Shown piece by piece: positions 63,011-64,000 of a stretch of DNA of 64,000 nucleotides. The DNA comes from Amorphochlora amoebiformis (lineage: Eukaryota > Cercozoa > Chlorarachniophyceae), in NCBI GenBank assembly GCA_054601695.1, contig BAAHQB010000021.1:1279841-1343840 (forward strand), read 5' to 3'. The position numbers and the translations under genes were made by a program. The notes beneath the pieces were generated by a model. It saw nothing but the letters and a program-made list of their open reading frames with translations, had not been told where the DNA came from and did not search any database. Each line of letters begins with the position of its first letter. The stretch's first letter is position 1.

Positions 63011-63779
63011 TTAAGGTTAGGGTTAGGGTTAGGGTGTCGGGTTATGGTAAGGGTGTCGGGTTAGGGTGTCGGGTTAGGGTGTCGGGTTAGAGTGTCGGGT
63101 TAAGGTGTCGGGTAAGGGTTAGGGTGTCTGGTTAGGGTGTCGGGTTAGGGACTTAGGGTGTCGGGTTAGGGTTAGGGTATCGGGTTAGAGTGTCGGGTGT
63201 TAGGGTGTCGGGTTAGGGTTAGGGTGTCGGGTTAGGGTTAGGGTGTCGGGTTAGAGTTAGGGTGTCGGGTTAGGGTTAGAGTGTCGGGTTAGGGTTAGGG
63301 TGTCGAATTAGGGTGTCGGGTTAGGGTTAGGGTGTCGGGTTAGGGTAAGGGTAAGGGTGTCGGGTTAGGGTTAGGGTGTCGGGTTAGGGTGTCGGGTTAG
63401 GGTTAGGGTGTCGGGTTAGGGTCTAGGGGTTAGGGTTAGGGTTAGCTAGGTTAGGGTTAGGGTGTCGGGTTTAGGTGTCGGGATAGGGTGTCGGGTTAGG
63501 GTTAGGGTTAGGGTTAGGGTGTCGGGTTAGGGTTAGGGTGTCGGGTTAGGGTTAGGGTTAGGGTTAGGGTTAGGGTGTCGGGTTAGGGTTAGGGTTAGGG
63601 TGTCGGGTTAGGGTTAGGGTGTCGGGTTAGGGTGTCGGGTTAGGGTTAGGGTTAGGGTGTCGGGTTAGGGTTAGGGTGTCGGGTTAGGGTTAGGGTGTCG
63701 GGTTAGGGTTAGGGTTAGGGTGTCGGGTTAGGGTTAGGGTTAGGGTGTCGGGTTAGGGTTAGGGTTAGGGTTAGGGTGT
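63011..63779 (+). repeat. Degenerate telomere-proximal array of TTAGGG mixed with TGTCGGG
   Basis: Units of GGGTTAGGG alternate with GTGTCGGG in irregular order (for example TTAGGGTGTCGGG many times). Occasional TTAGAG, TTAAGG and TAAGGG variants also occur. The density of variants falls toward the right end, as expected for an old proximal telomere zone. Confidence 0.9.
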
Positions 63780-64000
63780 GGGTTAGGGTTAGGGTTAGGG
63801 TTAGGGTTAGGGTTAGGGTTAGGGTTAGGGTTAGGGTTAGGGTTAGGGTTAGGGTTAGGGTTAGGGTTAGGGTTAGGGTTAGGGTTAGGGTTAGGGTTAG
63901 GGTTAGGGTTAGGGTTAGGGTTAGGGTTAGGGTTAGGGTTAGGGTTAGGGTTAGGGTTAGGGTTAGGGTTAGGGTTAGGGTTAGGGTTAGGGTTAGGGTT
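63780..64000 (+). repeat. Telomere: uninterrupted TTAGGG array
   Basis: About 36 perfect TTAGGG hexamers run to the last base of the window, G-rich strand 5'->3' toward the end. This shows that the window ends at a chromosome end. Confidence 0.97.

Overview
This is the right-hand end of a nuclear chromosome from an intron-rich eukaryote. The last ~220 bases are an uninterrupted TTAGGG array in telomere orientation. Every gene is cut into many short exons by introns packed with (TA)n microsatellites and minisatellites. A prephenate dehydratase/ACT gene argues against an animal, and TTAGGG telomeres argue against most land plants and many apicomplexans. A FAM221-type protein, a voltage-gated K+ channel and a WW-tailed COPI-associated protein fit a protist or alga. 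I cannot place it more precisely. Most ORFs longer than 60 codons are Tyr-Ile readings of (TA)n and are not genes.

I rebuilt eight genes exon by exon, using GT..AG borders, reading phase and family similarity. From left to right: an importin-5/karyopherin-beta gene (minus, start at 15128, runs off the left edge); prephenate dehydratase with ACT domain (plus, 15490-24028); a 112-residue lysine-rich protein of unknown function (minus, 24723-25136); an SLC17-type anion transporter of the major facilitator family (plus, 25951-35736); a six-segment voltage-gated K+ channel (minus, 37456-40454); a FAM221-like cysteine-rich protein (plus, 41226-43006); a LacD-type class I aldolase with an MGC N-terminus (minus, 44343-57672); and a COPI-associated/TVP15-like membrane protein ending in a WW domain (plus, 58178-62704). 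The genes look like unrelated housekeeping and membrane genes, not a pathway.

The layout is strictly alternating: -,+,-,+,-,+,-,+. Each gene therefore has a head-to-head neighbour across a short divergent spacer (361, 814, 771 and 505 bp) and a tail-to-tail neighbour across a convergent spacer (694, 1719 and 1336 bp). The convergent spacers and the last unique sequence before the telomere are strikingly rich in the tetranucleotide CTAG; the divergent spacers are not.

The most unusual feature is what happened at exon borders. Again and again the piece of DNA spanning a splice site (intron end plus first exon bases, or last exon bases plus donor) is present in extra, decayed copies inside the neighbouring intron, usually between (TA)n tracts. 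At least ten introns in three genes show this. Many minisatellites begin exactly at a splice site. The final gene ends only about 300 bp before the telomeric repeats, which begin as a mixed array of TTAGGG and TGTCGGG units.
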